DNA of 64,000 nucleotides from Psychroserpens sp041224425. GTDB taxonomy: Bacteria > Bacteroidota > Bacteroidia > Flavobacteriales > Flavobacteriaceae. Below, in pieces: positions 1 through 9,273 of the stretch. A model generated the notes under the pieces. The model did not search any database, was not told where the DNA came from, and worked only from the letters and a program-made list of their open reading frames with translations. Every line of letters starts with the position of its first letter. Position 1 is the first letter of the stretch. A program made the position numbers and the translations under genes. The stretch lies in NCBI RefSeq assembly GCF_041224425.1, contig NZ_JBGFGL010000085.1, positions 1 to 64,000 of the forward strand, given 5' to 3'.

Positions 1-3000
1 CAGGGGAGCGCTCCACAGACTGTTACGGCGGTCGGTGTGCTTCAGTTCGGTCCTTATGCCAACAACACGCCAGTGGTGATCACGGTGGCTAATGACGATG
101 ATGCGAACTGCGAGATATCGAGCTCGCCATTGACTCAGGAATTTTGTATTGATACAATTGTTGATTGTTCTGCAGGTCCTGTGAATGCTTTTTATTGTTA
201 TGAGAACAGTGATACTAATCAATTTAGTTATACGAGTTCAGATGGTTCGCCATTGAACCTTGTTATAAATCAAGGAATTATTGAGGGAGATCCATTTGAC
301 TTTTTAGTGGTGACTGATTCGGATGGTGTAACGGAGCTTTATAATGGTGAAGGTAACGATGGGGATATTTCCGGGTTGACCTTCCAATCTACAGGTGATA
401 CGATATATTTTCAGATTACTTCTGATACCTCTGTTAGTTGTAGTTCAGGTTCATTTCCAGATGGTATTGATTACACTGTGTCCTGTGCTACCTGTATCAA
501 TCCTGTAGCTACCTATCAAGTGATAGATGACTGTGCAAACGGTGACCAGTTCCTGATCGATGTCAATGTCACCAGTTTGGGGGACGCTACGTCCCTGACC
601 ATATCCAACAACCAGGATGCGACCCTAGTACCGGTCAATGCAACTGGTGTTTACCAGGTAGGGCCATTTCCTTTTGGTGTAGATGTAGTTGTTACTATCT
701 TAAATGATCAAGACCCGAACTGTGTCATCAACAGCGGTCCGATACAGTTGTTGGCATGTCCTCCAGCCAATGACAACCCATGCAACGCGACTGTCGCAGC
801 GGTCAATACAGATAATAGTTGCGCATTGGTTACTCCAGGAACATTGTTAGAAGCAACCCCTTCAGGAGTTCCAGATGGAACATGTGGAGGCGATCCAGAT
901 GATGATGTCTGGTTCCAATTCACAGCTCAAAGTGATTTTCAAATTATATCCATTTTGAATATTAATGGAGGTGGTTTTTTCCAAGATATTGATCATGCTG
1001 TTTATGAGGGCACATGTGATGCACCTGTTGAAATTTATTGTTCTGACGCAGAAGCCAGTGTTACTCCAACATTGACAGTCGGCAACACTTATTTTGTCAG
1101 AATTTTTTCTGCAGGAGGAGATCCAGTAGATTATACTTTTGATTTGTGTATTAGACCTGGATCTGGAAATGTGTTAGTTGATCAAACAACCTATACAGTA
1201 GAAGAATTGGTAATTGACGTCTTAATTGATAGCCCTTGTGCTCAAATTTCAAACATTACGTTCTCTACAGGCACCAATTTTGGAGAGGATAATGGGATTG
1301 CTTACTTCTCTAATCCTGATGGTGGTTTTCCTTTTACAGATGGACTTTTACTTACAAGTGGTGACGCTAGTCAAGCCGCAGGACCAAATACTAATTTCGT
1401 GTCCAGTGGTACAGGTGCATGGCCAGGGGATCCTTTTTTAGCTGGGATAACAGGTGAAACTTCAAATAATGCAACAATCGTTGAATTTGACTTCGTACCA
1501 CTAAATGATGAATTAAGTTTTGATTTTCTTATGGCCTCTGAAGAATATGATGGCAATTTTGAATGTACGTTTTCAGATGCATTTGCATTCTTGTTAACCG
1601 ATATGAGTGGTACTACGACCAACTTGGCAGTAGTTCCAGGAACTAATGATCCTATTTTGGTTACCAATATTCATCCAGATAATGGAAACTGTCCAGCAGT
1701 TAATGAACAGTATTTTGGTGAATACATTCCTGACAACTTACCGCCAATTTCATTTGACGGCCGTACGGCTGTTTTCACTGCATATTCAACTGTTAATATT
1801 GGTGAAACCTATCATATTAAATTAGTGATTGCTGATGCTAGAGATAATATCTATGATTCTGGTGTTTTCTTGAAAGCGGGAAGTTTTGATATTGGGGAAG
1901 TTGATTTAGGTGGTGATATTACCATTGCTGCTGGAAATGCAGTTTGTGAGGACCAACCAATTATTTTAGATACGTCTGCACCAAATGTCGTACATACTTG
2001 GTATAAGGATGGGTTCGTTATTGATGGTGAAACAGCCTCAACATTAGAGGTAACCGAAGAAGGATTATATACGGTACAAATTATTTTCTCACCAACATGT
2101 ATAATTGATGATGAGATTTTGATTGAGTTTTTACCTAATCCAATAGTTGCCAATACGCCTAACGATTTAACGGCGTGTTCAACTACAGCCCAAGCAAACT
2201 TTGATTTAACATTGAATACTAGTGTTGTTCTTGGTAGCCAAAGCCCTTCGGATTTTACTTTAACTTATCATGAATCTCAGTCTGATGCAGACTTAGGAAC
2301 TAATAGTTTGACTTCTCCTTACACCAATGTTACGAATCCACAAATAATTTATATCAGAATTGAGGATAATACCACTGGATGTTTTGAAACGACAAGCTTT
2401 AGTATTTCTACTTCAAGCCCTGATCATATAGCTGAAAGTGTCGATATTATAGGTTGTGATAATGAAGATGATGGATTTGCTGATTTTGATTTGGATGCTC
2501 ATGATGTCAATGTGTTGAACGGACAAGATGCAACTCAGTTTGTTGTTACATACCATGCTTCGGAAACAAATGCTATGGCAGGCGTTAATGCCTTAACAAG
2601 TCCGTATAGCAGTTCAGGAGAAACCATTTATGTAAGAGTTGAGACCGTAGGATTTGCAGATTGCTATGTTGTAAATAGTTTTGATTTAATTATTGGGACA
2701 GAACCTGTGACATCTTTTACAGATAATTTCGACTATGAAGTTTGTCCTAATGCTACAGTTCCAATAACAATTGAGGCAACACCCGAAAATTATACTGAAG
2801 CTGACGTTACTATTAACTGGTATTTGGATAACGGTTTGATTAGCGGTGAAAACGGACTAACTTTACCAGTATTGGTAGCAGGAGATTATGAAATAGAGGT
2901 CATTTTCAATGATACAGGATGCTCTAATAGTGCTTTCATAACCGTAATAGAATTAGATACATGTGTCATTCCTCAAGGAATTTCACCTAATGGAGATGGT

Positions 3001-3219
3001 AGTAATGATACATTCGATTTAAGCAGTTATGATGTAAGTAAGTTAGAAATCTTCAACAGAAATGGTGTCCTTGTATATTCAAAAGAGAATTATACTAATG
3101 AATGGCATGGACAAACACAAGATGGAGCAGAATTACCTGTAGGGACTTACTTCTATACTATGGAGTATCAAAATGGTAAGCGAAGAAGTGCTTGGGTATA
3201 TATACAAAGAGAGAATTAA
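1..3219 (+). CDS. T9SS type B surface protein, 5' truncated by window edge
   Basis: The reading frame is open from base 1, so the true start lies upstream; 1072 residues are visible. It is a secreted, probably surface-attached multidomain protein. The C-terminus (about bases 2965-3216) begins with ISPNGDGSNDTF and ends in a basic strand, the hallmark of the gliding-motility-associated type B T9SS sorting domain. Bases about 1230-1900 match the choice-of-anchor L fold (GIAYFSNPDGGFPFTDGLLL, ASEEYDG). Upstream are Cys-rich repeats (bases 1-150 and 485-770), and at about 2150-2690 there are two tandem units containing LTYHES/VTYHAS and TSPY. No enzymatic domain is seen, so an adhesin or structural role is an inference. 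Base composition is mosaic: GC-rich patches alternate with AT-rich ones. A hairpin terminator follows at 3245. Confidence 0.88.
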   Translation, partial: QGSAPQTVTAVGVLQFGPYANNTPVVITVANDDDANCEISSSPLTQEFCIDTIVDCSAGPVNAFYCYENSDTNQFSYTSSDGSPLNLVINQGIIEGDPFDFLVVTDSDGVTELYNGEGNDGDISGLTFQSTGDTIYFQITSDTSVSCSSGSFPDGIDYTVSCATCINPVATYQVIDDCANGDQFLIDVNVTSLGDATSLTISNNQDATLVPVNATGVYQVGPFPFGVDVVVTILNDQDPNCVINSGPIQLLACPPANDNPCNATVAAVNTDNSCALVTPGTLLEATPSGVPDGTCGGDPDDDVWFQFTAQSDFQIISILNINGGGFFQDIDHAVYEGTCDAPVEIYCSDAEASVTPTLTVGNTYFVRIFSAGGDPVDYTFDLCIRPGSGNVLVDQTTYTVEELVIDVLIDSPCAQISNITFSTGTNFGEDNGIAYFSNPDGGFPFTDGLLLTSGDASQAAGPNTNFVSSGTGAWPGDPFLAGITGETSNNATIVEFDFVPLNDELSFDFLMASEEYDGNFECTFSDAFAFLLTDMSGTTTNLAVVPGTNDPILVTNIHPDNGNCPAVNEQYFGEYIPDNLPPISFDGRTAVFTAYSTVNIGETYHIKLVIADARDNIYDSGVFLKAGSFDIGEVDLGGDITIAAGNAVCEDQPIILDTSAPNVVHTWYKDGFVIDGETASTLEVTEEGLYTVQIIFSPTCIIDDEILIEFLPNPIVANTPNDLTACSTTAQANFDLTLNTSVVLGSQSPSDFTLTYHESQSDADLGTNSLTSPYTNVTNPQIIYIRIEDNTTGCFETTSFSISTSSPDHIAESVDIIGCDNEDDGFADFDLDAHDVNVLNGQDATQFVVTYHASETNAMAGVNALTSPYSSSGETIYVRVETVGFADCYVVNSFDLIIGTEPVTSFTDNFDYEVCPNATVPITIEATPENYTEADVTINWYLDNGLISGENGLTLPVLVAGDYEIEVIFNDTGCSNSAFITVIELDTCVIPQGISPNGDGSNDTFDLSSYDVSKLEIFNRNGVLVYSKENYTNEWHGQTQDGAELPVGTYFYTMEYQNGKRRSAWVYIQREN

Positions 3220-3244
3220 AATGCTTCTTGATTAATAAAGAAAA

Positions 3245-3272
3245 AAGCCACTTGATTCAAGTGGCTTTTTTT
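3245..3272. terminator. bidirectional intrinsic terminator
   Basis: A GCCACTTG/CAAGTGGC stem with a very short loop is flanked by A-rich sequence on the left and a T run on the right. It can therefore terminate both the T9SS gene on the plus strand and the membrane-protein gene on the minus strand. Confidence 0.85.
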
Positions 3273-3648
3273 ATGCTTTAAGAATAATTATAATAGCTAA
3301 GGCGATACATCCTAGAAGAAGGAGCCATAAAAGCCAGATATTATACGCTACTTTTTTGTTTTTGGAAATTTTTGCGTTTAAAACACTTCTCTTTTTTCCT
3401 GTATACGTTAACCAATTTCTAAAGTAAACAGTAACACTAAATATGATAAATAAAGTCCATACTTTAGAAGATGAAGGCGTGTTTACATGCATTTGTTCAA
3501 AAAAGACAGCAAAAAAAGCTCCTAAAAGCAAAACAAGCGCGATTTGCAACAACGAAATGTAGATGACAGCTATACTATTGGCATTTCGTTTAAAATGCGT
3601 CTTATAGTGATTAAAAATACTTAAATAAAACAAATCGAATGTAGTCAT
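3271..3648 (-). CDS. small hypothetical membrane protein
   Basis: This is a 125-residue protein with three likely transmembrane segments: about residues 28-50, 65-80 and a strongly hydrophobic C-terminal stretch. The loop between the second and third is Lys/Arg rich. No family is recognised. The frame stays open upstream to 3684, but those 12 extra codons lie inside the hairpin terminator at 3672-3697. I therefore take the ATG at 3648, preceded by an AAG-rich leader (AGCCAAGTAAAG), as the start. It follows the DUF5689 gene but is separated from it by that terminator, so it probably has its own promoter or depends on read-through. The function cannot be told from the sequence. Confidence 0.6.
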   Translation of the reverse strand: MTTFDLFYLSIFNHYKTHFKRNANSIAVIYISLLQIALVLLLGAFFAVFFEQMHVNTPSSSKVWTLFIIFSVTVYFRNWLTYTGKKRSVLNAKISKNKKVAYNIWLLWLLLLGCIALAIIIILKA

Positions 3649-3671
3649 CTTTACTTGGCTTAAAGGATAAA

Positions 3672-3697
3672 AAAGCCACATCAAGTGATGTGGCTTT
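3672..3697 (-). terminator. terminator of the TonB receptor/DUF5689 operon
   Basis: A 12-bp stem (AAAGCCACATCA with TGATGTGGCTTT) is followed on the minus strand by a T-rich run. It lies 25 bases past the DUF5689 stop codon, which identifies it as the end of that operon. Confidence 0.85.
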
Positions 3698-3721
3698 AAT
3701 TAAGATATTTTAAGTTGTCTC

Positions 3722-5083
3722 TTATTGAACAACAACAAATACGTTATCTACGTGAATAGTTGTATTTAAGTTACTGTTATCACTTCCAGTGTAAACAAAA
3801 GCAATGTAGCCTGTACCTGAGTAAGACGAAAGGTCAATAGCACCTGAATCAGCCCAAGTAAACCATTCTTCAAAATCAACTTCCAAACTTGAAGTGAAAT
3901 CAAGCTCTTCCCAAGTTGCATTTAAAACGTTTGCAGCAGTACCATCAAAATCAGTAGAGATGTATACTTTCAAAGCATCGTGACCAGAATCTGGATAAGC
4001 ATGCTCTGTTTGGAACGTTAATACTTCACCGTCTTCTGCGTCTAAATCCATAGGAGGCGAAATCAACCATCCAATGTTGCTAGATTCGTTAGTTCCGAAT
4101 GCAGTAAATTCAGCATAGCCATTTCCTTGGTAAACTTGCTCTGTCCATAATTCTGAACCTTCTTGAGCGATATTCAACCAGCCTTCGAAATTAAAGGTTG
4201 TATTGTCGGTGGCATCGTTAAAATTAGAAGCTAGAAGTGGCTCTGGACATGGGTCTGGATTGTCAAAATTGATGTCTTCAGGTGAATTTAAATAAATTGT
4301 ATAAAAATCATCGAAGAAATCACGAGTTAAGATACCATCAACATAACCTCTGTTGTCTGGTAAAGGAAGCGCTTTAAAATCTGAGAATGTACTTGTACTC
4401 AAAATCACGCTAGAACCAACACAGCTTTCCAAAACACGCTCACCATCAAAATCATCACCACTTTCAGAAGCAAATGTCATCCCGATTTGATCATCTCTAA
4501 ACTGCACGTTAGTAAGTCTGATGTATTGACTTTCCAATGCTTCAGAAAATTGTCCTATACTTACTTCCTTAGGAACAATAGTAGCAATCTCTTCAGATCT
4601 AAATACGTGATCATTAACTAAAGAGCTTGGGATTCTGTTTAAATCTTCACCATCTAAACGCCCTAATTGAACCACACCATTATCTTCAGCAACTGTAAGG
4701 TTATTTACTTTTATAAAGATTTTGCGCCCAAACTCAAATCTTGTAAACACAGGATTGATATCAATTTGAACAACGATTGCAGCTGTTGGGTTTTCAGGAG
4801 CATCTTGAAGTACGATTTGTTTGTAGAAGTTTCCACCTTCATCACTAGAAACCACATAACCTTCCATATATCTAGGTGTGTTGAACTCAAAAGTTACAGG
4901 AGTACCTTCTTGGTAATAACTTCCTAATATAGAGCTGATTGACATAATTTGCTCATCTGGAAAATCAACAACATTTGCGTTGATTAAATCAGGAGTGTCG
5001 AAATCATCATCTTGAACACAAGCATTTAATACTACTAAGCTAAGTGCAAGAAGTAAAAATTTGTTAAATTTAATTGTTTTCAT
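3722..5083 (-). CDS. DUF5689 and choice-of-anchor J lipoprotein
   Basis: A 453-residue outer-membrane lipoprotein. The N-terminus is a lipoprotein signal with lipobox LNAC and lipidated Cys22, followed by acidic residues (VQDDD) as in Bacteroidota surface-exposed lipoproteins. Residues about 30-275 fit DUF5689, an OB-like domain found almost only in Bacteroidota. Residues about 290-453 fit the choice-of-anchor J beta-sandwich (FEGWLN, IGWLISPPMDLD, LKVYIS). It lies 62 bases downstream of a TonB receptor on the same strand and shares its terminator, so the pair is likely one transcript. By analogy with other receptor-lipoprotein pairs it may capture substrate at the cell surface. The substrate is not evident; the secreted nuclease-fold gene next door hints at nucleotide or phosphate compounds, which is inference. 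Confidence 0.85.
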   Translation of the reverse strand: MKTIKFNKFLLLALSLVVLNACVQDDDFDTPDLINANVVDFPDEQIMSISSILGSYYQEGTPVTFEFNTPRYMEGYVVSSDEGGNFYKQIVLQDAPENPTAAIVVQIDINPVFTRFEFGRKIFIKVNNLTVAEDNGVVQLGRLDGEDLNRIPSSLVNDHVFRSEEIATIVPKEVSIGQFSEALESQYIRLTNVQFRDDQIGMTFASESGDDFDGERVLESCVGSSVILSTSTFSDFKALPLPDNRGYVDGILTRDFFDDFYTIYLNSPEDINFDNPDPCPEPLLASNFNDATDNTTFNFEGWLNIAQEGSELWTEQVYQGNGYAEFTAFGTNESSNIGWLISPPMDLDAEDGEVLTFQTEHAYPDSGHDALKVYISTDFDGTAANVLNATWEELDFTSSLEVDFEEWFTWADSGAIDLSSYSGTGYIAFVYTGSDNSNLNTTIHVDNVFVVVQ

Positions 5084-5145
5084 TTTTTCTTTTTTTGTGG
5101 TCTTTTAAGATAAAGACCTAATTTTAAAATTGTTTTAGCTATTTT

Positions 5146-7998
5146 TTAGAATCTAAGATACACATTTAAATAGTAAGTTGTTCCATATCCAAAGAAATAC
5201 CTTGATCCAAAAACCTCTCCGTTATCTCTAGATTTGTCTTCAAGAACTCTATCATAGGTTGCTAAACGCGATTGTTCAAAACCACCTGTTCTATAATCTT
5301 CATTGAAAACATTGTTGATGGTTGCAAAGAACCCAACGAAGTAATCGTTGATCTTCCAAGACTTTCCACCTATAAGGTTAACTAACATATAATCATCGAA
5401 TTGTTCTTGTTTCAACAACTCTCGTGCAACATCTGGATCGAAGTCTGTAATAGGTTGACCATCAAAACTTGTTGTAAAGTTTGCCGAACGTCTTAATCCA
5501 CTTGCATCTACGTAAGCGTTAGAGAAAAAGTTTGATGTTGCACCTACGAACCAATAGTCTGGATCACGATACTCAAAACCAAGTTGGAAAGCACGTTCTG
5601 GACCTCCAGCGATGTGTAAGTCTTTTAAATTGGTTGTGCCATCACCAAACCTAAGTTCGCCTTGAAAATCATCACTTGTTAAATATAAGTTAGGATTGTT
5701 AGCATAAGTATATTGTCCAAAAGACGCTGCTCCTTTTAATTTAATTGTTGGAGTTACTTGAGCTTCAATACCTAATTCTGCACCAATGTGACGTCTTTCG
5801 ATGTTCGTCATAATCTCCTGAACAAAAGCATCACCAGTATCTAAACCTAATCCCGCAAGATCTTCCGTAAAATAGAAACCGATATCAGAACCGTTTTGGA
5901 ATCCTGAGTAGAATCCAGTCACTCTCGCCTTAACAATTGGAGATCTAAAGATATAACTTACATCCACAGATTGTATTTCTTCACTTTCTAAACCAGTGAC
6001 AATGTTATTGTTTTGTCTGGCGTTGCTAAATGAGTTTCTGATTGAAGGCGCTTTAGTAAAGTAACTAGCATTAACGTCAACTAAGTGACGACCAGTAATT
6101 TTTAAAGTCGCTCCAGCCTTAACGCCGTAGTTAGAGAAGTCAAGTTTTTCACTTTTACCAAAAGATTGAGCTCCTGGGAAGTTTCCATTTTCATAAAGAC
6201 CATTTCTTTGATACGTTGTTTGAGAAAGGTTAGCTCCTAAATAAAAATCTACTTTATTATATTTAAATTGAGCTTGTGCGAATCCAGAGATAACATCAGC
6301 ATCAATTTCATAGTTGTATTTGTAACGATCGCCTTCTTGAACAATTCTATTAGGATTGTTTCTATCACTTTGAGCAATAGCCTCAAGTCCTATCGTTGAA
6401 TCTGGATCAGTTTCTTCAGCGAAGAAATCAACATCCAAGAAACCTGTTCCACCTAATAAATCCTTTAATTCGGCAAAATTTTCACTTTTTAAGCTTCTAT
6501 AGTTTAATGAAGCATTTAAACGAATACGATCAGAAATTTCAGTATCTAAGATAGTATTTACCGTTAATTGTTTGTCATCAATTCGGTCTTCCTGAATGGC
6601 ATAAATCGAATTTCCGCCTTGAGCTCTAACAATGGCATTCCCTAAATAAAGGGCATCCCAATCTAACTGCCCATCATTTCTGAAAGCTTGTTCAGCTAAA
6701 TAAGCTTGTTCGTAATTATAAGCCGTTGGGTTGTCAAATCTTAAGTGATAGCTAGGTAAATTTTGATAGTATGCTGGATCAGGATTTCTCGCACCACCTA
6801 AATAAGCAGTTTGTCCGTCGATAGTAACTTGTCTAGTTCCTCCATTATCGATTCTTGTGTTACCGATTTTACCAAATTGATACGCAACGTTAGTATTCAA
6901 ACTGGTCTTAGAAGAAATGTCCCAATAATGATTTAACATTAAGATTGGCTCGACAATATCTCTTGTTCTTGAGTTTCTGATCTCACCATCTTGTTCTCCC
7001 CAGAAAGGGTTGTATTGATTCCCCTTAAGTCGGTATACTTCTTCAGTAATTGCAGTAGAACGACCTCTTCTGTTTTGAGCGTAGATAGATGTAAAGTTGA
7101 TGCTGTGCTTGTCGTTGATCTGTTTTTCAACTGCCGCAAAAAACGAATTGGAATCGTATAAGGTTCCGTCAACAAACCCTTCGTCACCATAACGACGAGA
7201 AGCCAATACTGAAAAAGACCATCCGTCTTCAAGTAATCCAGAGCTATAACTTCCCATAATACGACCTGTGTAACTTCTGTTGGCGCTTGCATACGATACA
7301 CGTCCACCTTTTCTGTACTTAGAGGCGCGCATAATGATGTTGTTTGTTCCTGCGAGGTCACCAAAAGTATAATCGTTAGGAGACATGCCCATAGCAAACA
7401 CTTGGTTACGCTGCACATCATTTAATCCACCCCAATTTGCCCATTGAGGTCTTCCATTAAATTGTTTGTTCATTTCAACGCCATTGATAAGAACTTTACC
7501 GTTTGCGTTATCTAAACCTCTCGGTCTAAAGAACGTAGCACTGAAATCGTAAGCTGCAGCACTTAAAAACACATCTCTAGACGATTGTAATAAACCTGAA
7601 ACGTTGTCGGTTAAACCATCGTCTTCACTGTTAAGGTTGTCATCTGAAATGGAGATGATAAACAAATCTTTTTTATCACTAGAATCATAATCTAGAGTCA
7701 TTCCGCTGATATCAACAGTCTGCCCTTCATTTACGACAATAGGATAACGTTTTGTAACATAGTCTGTTTTTTCAATTTTTAAAACTTGTTCTCCAAGAGG
7801 AACGATGGTTTCAAATTGAAATTCACCATTAGCATCAGTAGTAGTAGAAATTGTAGTACCTTCAATGGTGATCGTTACATTTGGAATTGGTTCTCCTGTA
7901 GTACCATCAAGAACGCTACCTTTAACGATAGTCTCCTGAGCAAAAACAGTAAACGCAGAAAAAATTCCAAATAAAAAAATCAATAAACTTTTTTTCAT
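5146..7998 (-). CDS. TonB-dependent receptor with carboxypeptidase-like domain
   Basis: A 950-residue outer-membrane active transporter. Residues 1-20 form a signal peptide (cleavage near VFA-QE). Residues about 23-105 form the carboxypeptidase-D regulatory-like beta-sandwich (GSVLDGTTGEPIPNVTI). A plug domain follows (about 115-240, including FRPRGLDNANGKVLINGVEM), then a long beta-barrel that ends in an aromatic residue (LNVYLRF), as barrel proteins do. It is the first gene of a two-gene operon with the DUF5689 lipoprotein. It is divergent from a secreted endonuclease/phosphatase-fold gene, with a perfect minus-strand TAAATTTG box at 8054-8061 in the shared intergenic region. The substrate is unknown. 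Confidence 0.9.
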   Translation of the reverse strand: MKKSLLIFLFGIFSAFTVFAQETIVKGSVLDGTTGEPIPNVTITIEGTTISTTTDANGEFQFETIVPLGEQVLKIEKTDYVTKRYPIVVNEGQTVDISGMTLDYDSSDKKDLFIISISDDNLNSEDDGLTDNVSGLLQSSRDVFLSAAAYDFSATFFRPRGLDNANGKVLINGVEMNKQFNGRPQWANWGGLNDVQRNQVFAMGMSPNDYTFGDLAGTNNIIMRASKYRKGGRVSYASANRSYTGRIMGSYSSGLLEDGWSFSVLASRRYGDEGFVDGTLYDSNSFFAAVEKQINDKHSINFTSIYAQNRRGRSTAITEEVYRLKGNQYNPFWGEQDGEIRNSRTRDIVEPILMLNHYWDISSKTSLNTNVAYQFGKIGNTRIDNGGTRQVTIDGQTAYLGGARNPDPAYYQNLPSYHLRFDNPTAYNYEQAYLAEQAFRNDGQLDWDALYLGNAIVRAQGGNSIYAIQEDRIDDKQLTVNTILDTEISDRIRLNASLNYRSLKSENFAELKDLLGGTGFLDVDFFAEETDPDSTIGLEAIAQSDRNNPNRIVQEGDRYKYNYEIDADVISGFAQAQFKYNKVDFYLGANLSQTTYQRNGLYENGNFPGAQSFGKSEKLDFSNYGVKAGATLKITGRHLVDVNASYFTKAPSIRNSFSNARQNNNIVTGLESEEIQSVDVSYIFRSPIVKARVTGFYSGFQNGSDIGFYFTEDLAGLGLDTGDAFVQEIMTNIERRHIGAELGIEAQVTPTIKLKGAASFGQYTYANNPNLYLTSDDFQGELRFGDGTTNLKDLHIAGGPERAFQLGFEYRDPDYWFVGATSNFFSNAYVDASGLRRSANFTTSFDGQPITDFDPDVARELLKQEQFDDYMLVNLIGGKSWKINDYFVGFFATINNVFNEDYRTGGFEQSRLATYDRVLEDKSRDNGEVFGSRYFFGYGTTYYLNVYLRF

Positions 7999-8053
7999 GC
8001 CTAATCTTTAGTTAATAATTGTTGTGCATTAAATAATAGTTATTTAAGGCGTG

Positions 8054-8089
8054 CAAATTTACATTATTTATAATAAATATATACTTTTG
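8054..8089. promoter_or_regulatory. divergent promoter boxes
   Basis: Two perfect matches to the flavobacterial -7 box TAnnTTTG face away from each other: TAAATTTG on the minus strand (8054-8061) for the TonB receptor, and TACTTTTG on the plus strand (8082-8089) for the endonuclease-fold gene. No good -33 TTG is seen for either, so the calls rest on the -7 boxes and position. Confidence 0.55.
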
Positions 8090-8133
8090 GCGCAAGATTT
8101 GATTAGATATAACAAAAATATAATATTAACACA

Positions 8134-9207
8134 ATGAAGTTACAACAGTTTACCTTAGCTATTTTTTGTTTTTTGCTTGCTTACAGTGGCTACTCGCAAG
8201 AAGACAAAAAGGAAAAACGCTTTAAAATTCACACCGTAGCATTCTACAATCTTGAAAATTTATTCGATCCAGTTAATGACACTACAAAGTTGGATGAACG
8301 TAGTCCAATTATGGAAATGAAAGCCAATAGAGAAGAGGTTTATGCCAAAAAAGTTCACAATATGGCTCGAGTTATAGCTGATATTGGTTCAGATGTTACA
8401 GGAAATTCGCCTGCAGTAATTGGTGTTTGTGAAGTTGAAAATAGAGAAGTTTTAGTAGACGTGGTCAATGACCCGTTACTTTTAGGAAGAGATTACGGAA
8501 TCATTCACTATGAATCTCCAGACGCGAGAGGGATTGATGTAGCCTTGTTGTATCAAAAAAAATTGTTCAGACCAATTAGTCACAGTTCTCATGAAGTAAA
8601 GATTTTTGATGATAGAACGAGAAAACGCCAGCAAACTAGAGACCAACTATTGGTATCAGGAGAATTAGATGGTGAACTTATTCATGTGATTGTCAATCAC
8701 TGGCCATCACGTAGTGGTGGTGAAGCGAGAAGCAGGCCTAAACGTGTGGCTGCCGCAAAAGTAAGCAAGCGTTTATCAGATTCGTTACAAGCTATTGACC
8801 CTTATGCTAAGATTTTTATCATGGGCGATTTAAATGATGACCCAACCAATGATAGCGTTAAAAAAGTTATCGGTGCAAAAAGCGATAGGGAAGATGTTGA
8901 ACTAAAAGGGATTTATAATCCTTACGAAGACATGTTCAAGAAAAATGGTTTTGGTACTACAGCATATCGTGATGCATGGAGTTTATTTGATCAGATCATG
9001 TTTACCAAACCGCTCATCGAGAAAGAAGATTACTCTTCATTTAGATTTTACAAAGCAGGAATCTATAATAAGGTATACTTAACAAATCCAAGAGGACGTT
9101 GGAGAGGCTATCCATTAAGAAGTTTTGCAGATGGTGGATTTACAAATGGTTTTAGTGATCACTTCCCGGTTTATGTATATCTAATTCGAGAGGTTGAAGA
9201 TCAATAG
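8134..9207 (+). CDS. secreted endonuclease/exonuclease/phosphatase-family protein
   Basis: A 357-residue exported protein of the DNase I-like metal-dependent phosphoesterase fold. A signal peptide ends near YSQE (residue about 21). The family motifs appear in order: FYNLENLFDP (Asn metal ligand), GVCEVEN (catalytic Glu), RGIDVALLY, VNHWPSR, MGDLNDDP (Asp/Asn) and the terminal SDHFPVYV (catalytic His). All expected metal and catalytic residues are present, so it should be active on a phosphodiester or phosphomonoester. The substrate could be nucleic acid, phospholipid or a nucleotide. It is transcribed away from the TonB receptor/DUF5689 operon, and the arrangement suggests extracellular hydrolysis coupled to uptake. 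Confidence 0.88.
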   Translation: MKLQQFTLAIFCFLLAYSGYSQEDKKEKRFKIHTVAFYNLENLFDPVNDTTKLDERSPIMEMKANREEVYAKKVHNMARVIADIGSDVTGNSPAVIGVCEVENREVLVDVVNDPLLLGRDYGIIHYESPDARGIDVALLYQKKLFRPISHSSHEVKIFDDRTRKRQQTRDQLLVSGELDGELIHVIVNHWPSRSGGEARSRPKRVAAAKVSKRLSDSLQAIDPYAKIFIMGDLNDDPTNDSVKKVIGAKSDREDVELKGIYNPYEDMFKKNGFGTTAYRDAWSLFDQIMFTKPLIEKEDYSSFRFYKAGIYNKVYLTNPRGRWRGYPLRSFADGGFTNGFSDHFPVYVYLIREVEDQ

Positions 9208-9228
9208 CAGACTCATACATACATAAAA

Positions 9229-9252
9229 AAGCGCAAATATTATTTGCGCTTT
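9229..9252. terminator. bidirectional intrinsic terminator
   Basis: An AGCGCAAAT/ATTTGCGCT stem has A-runs on the left and a T7 run on the right. It separates the convergent endonuclease-fold and membrane-protein genes. Confidence 0.85.
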
Positions 9253-9273
9253 TTTTATGTTTTAGATCGAATT

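Noticed and set aside
6939..7421. Minus-strand open frame of 160 codons
   Set aside because: It overlaps the TonB receptor gene in another frame, and the receptor is clearly the real gene.
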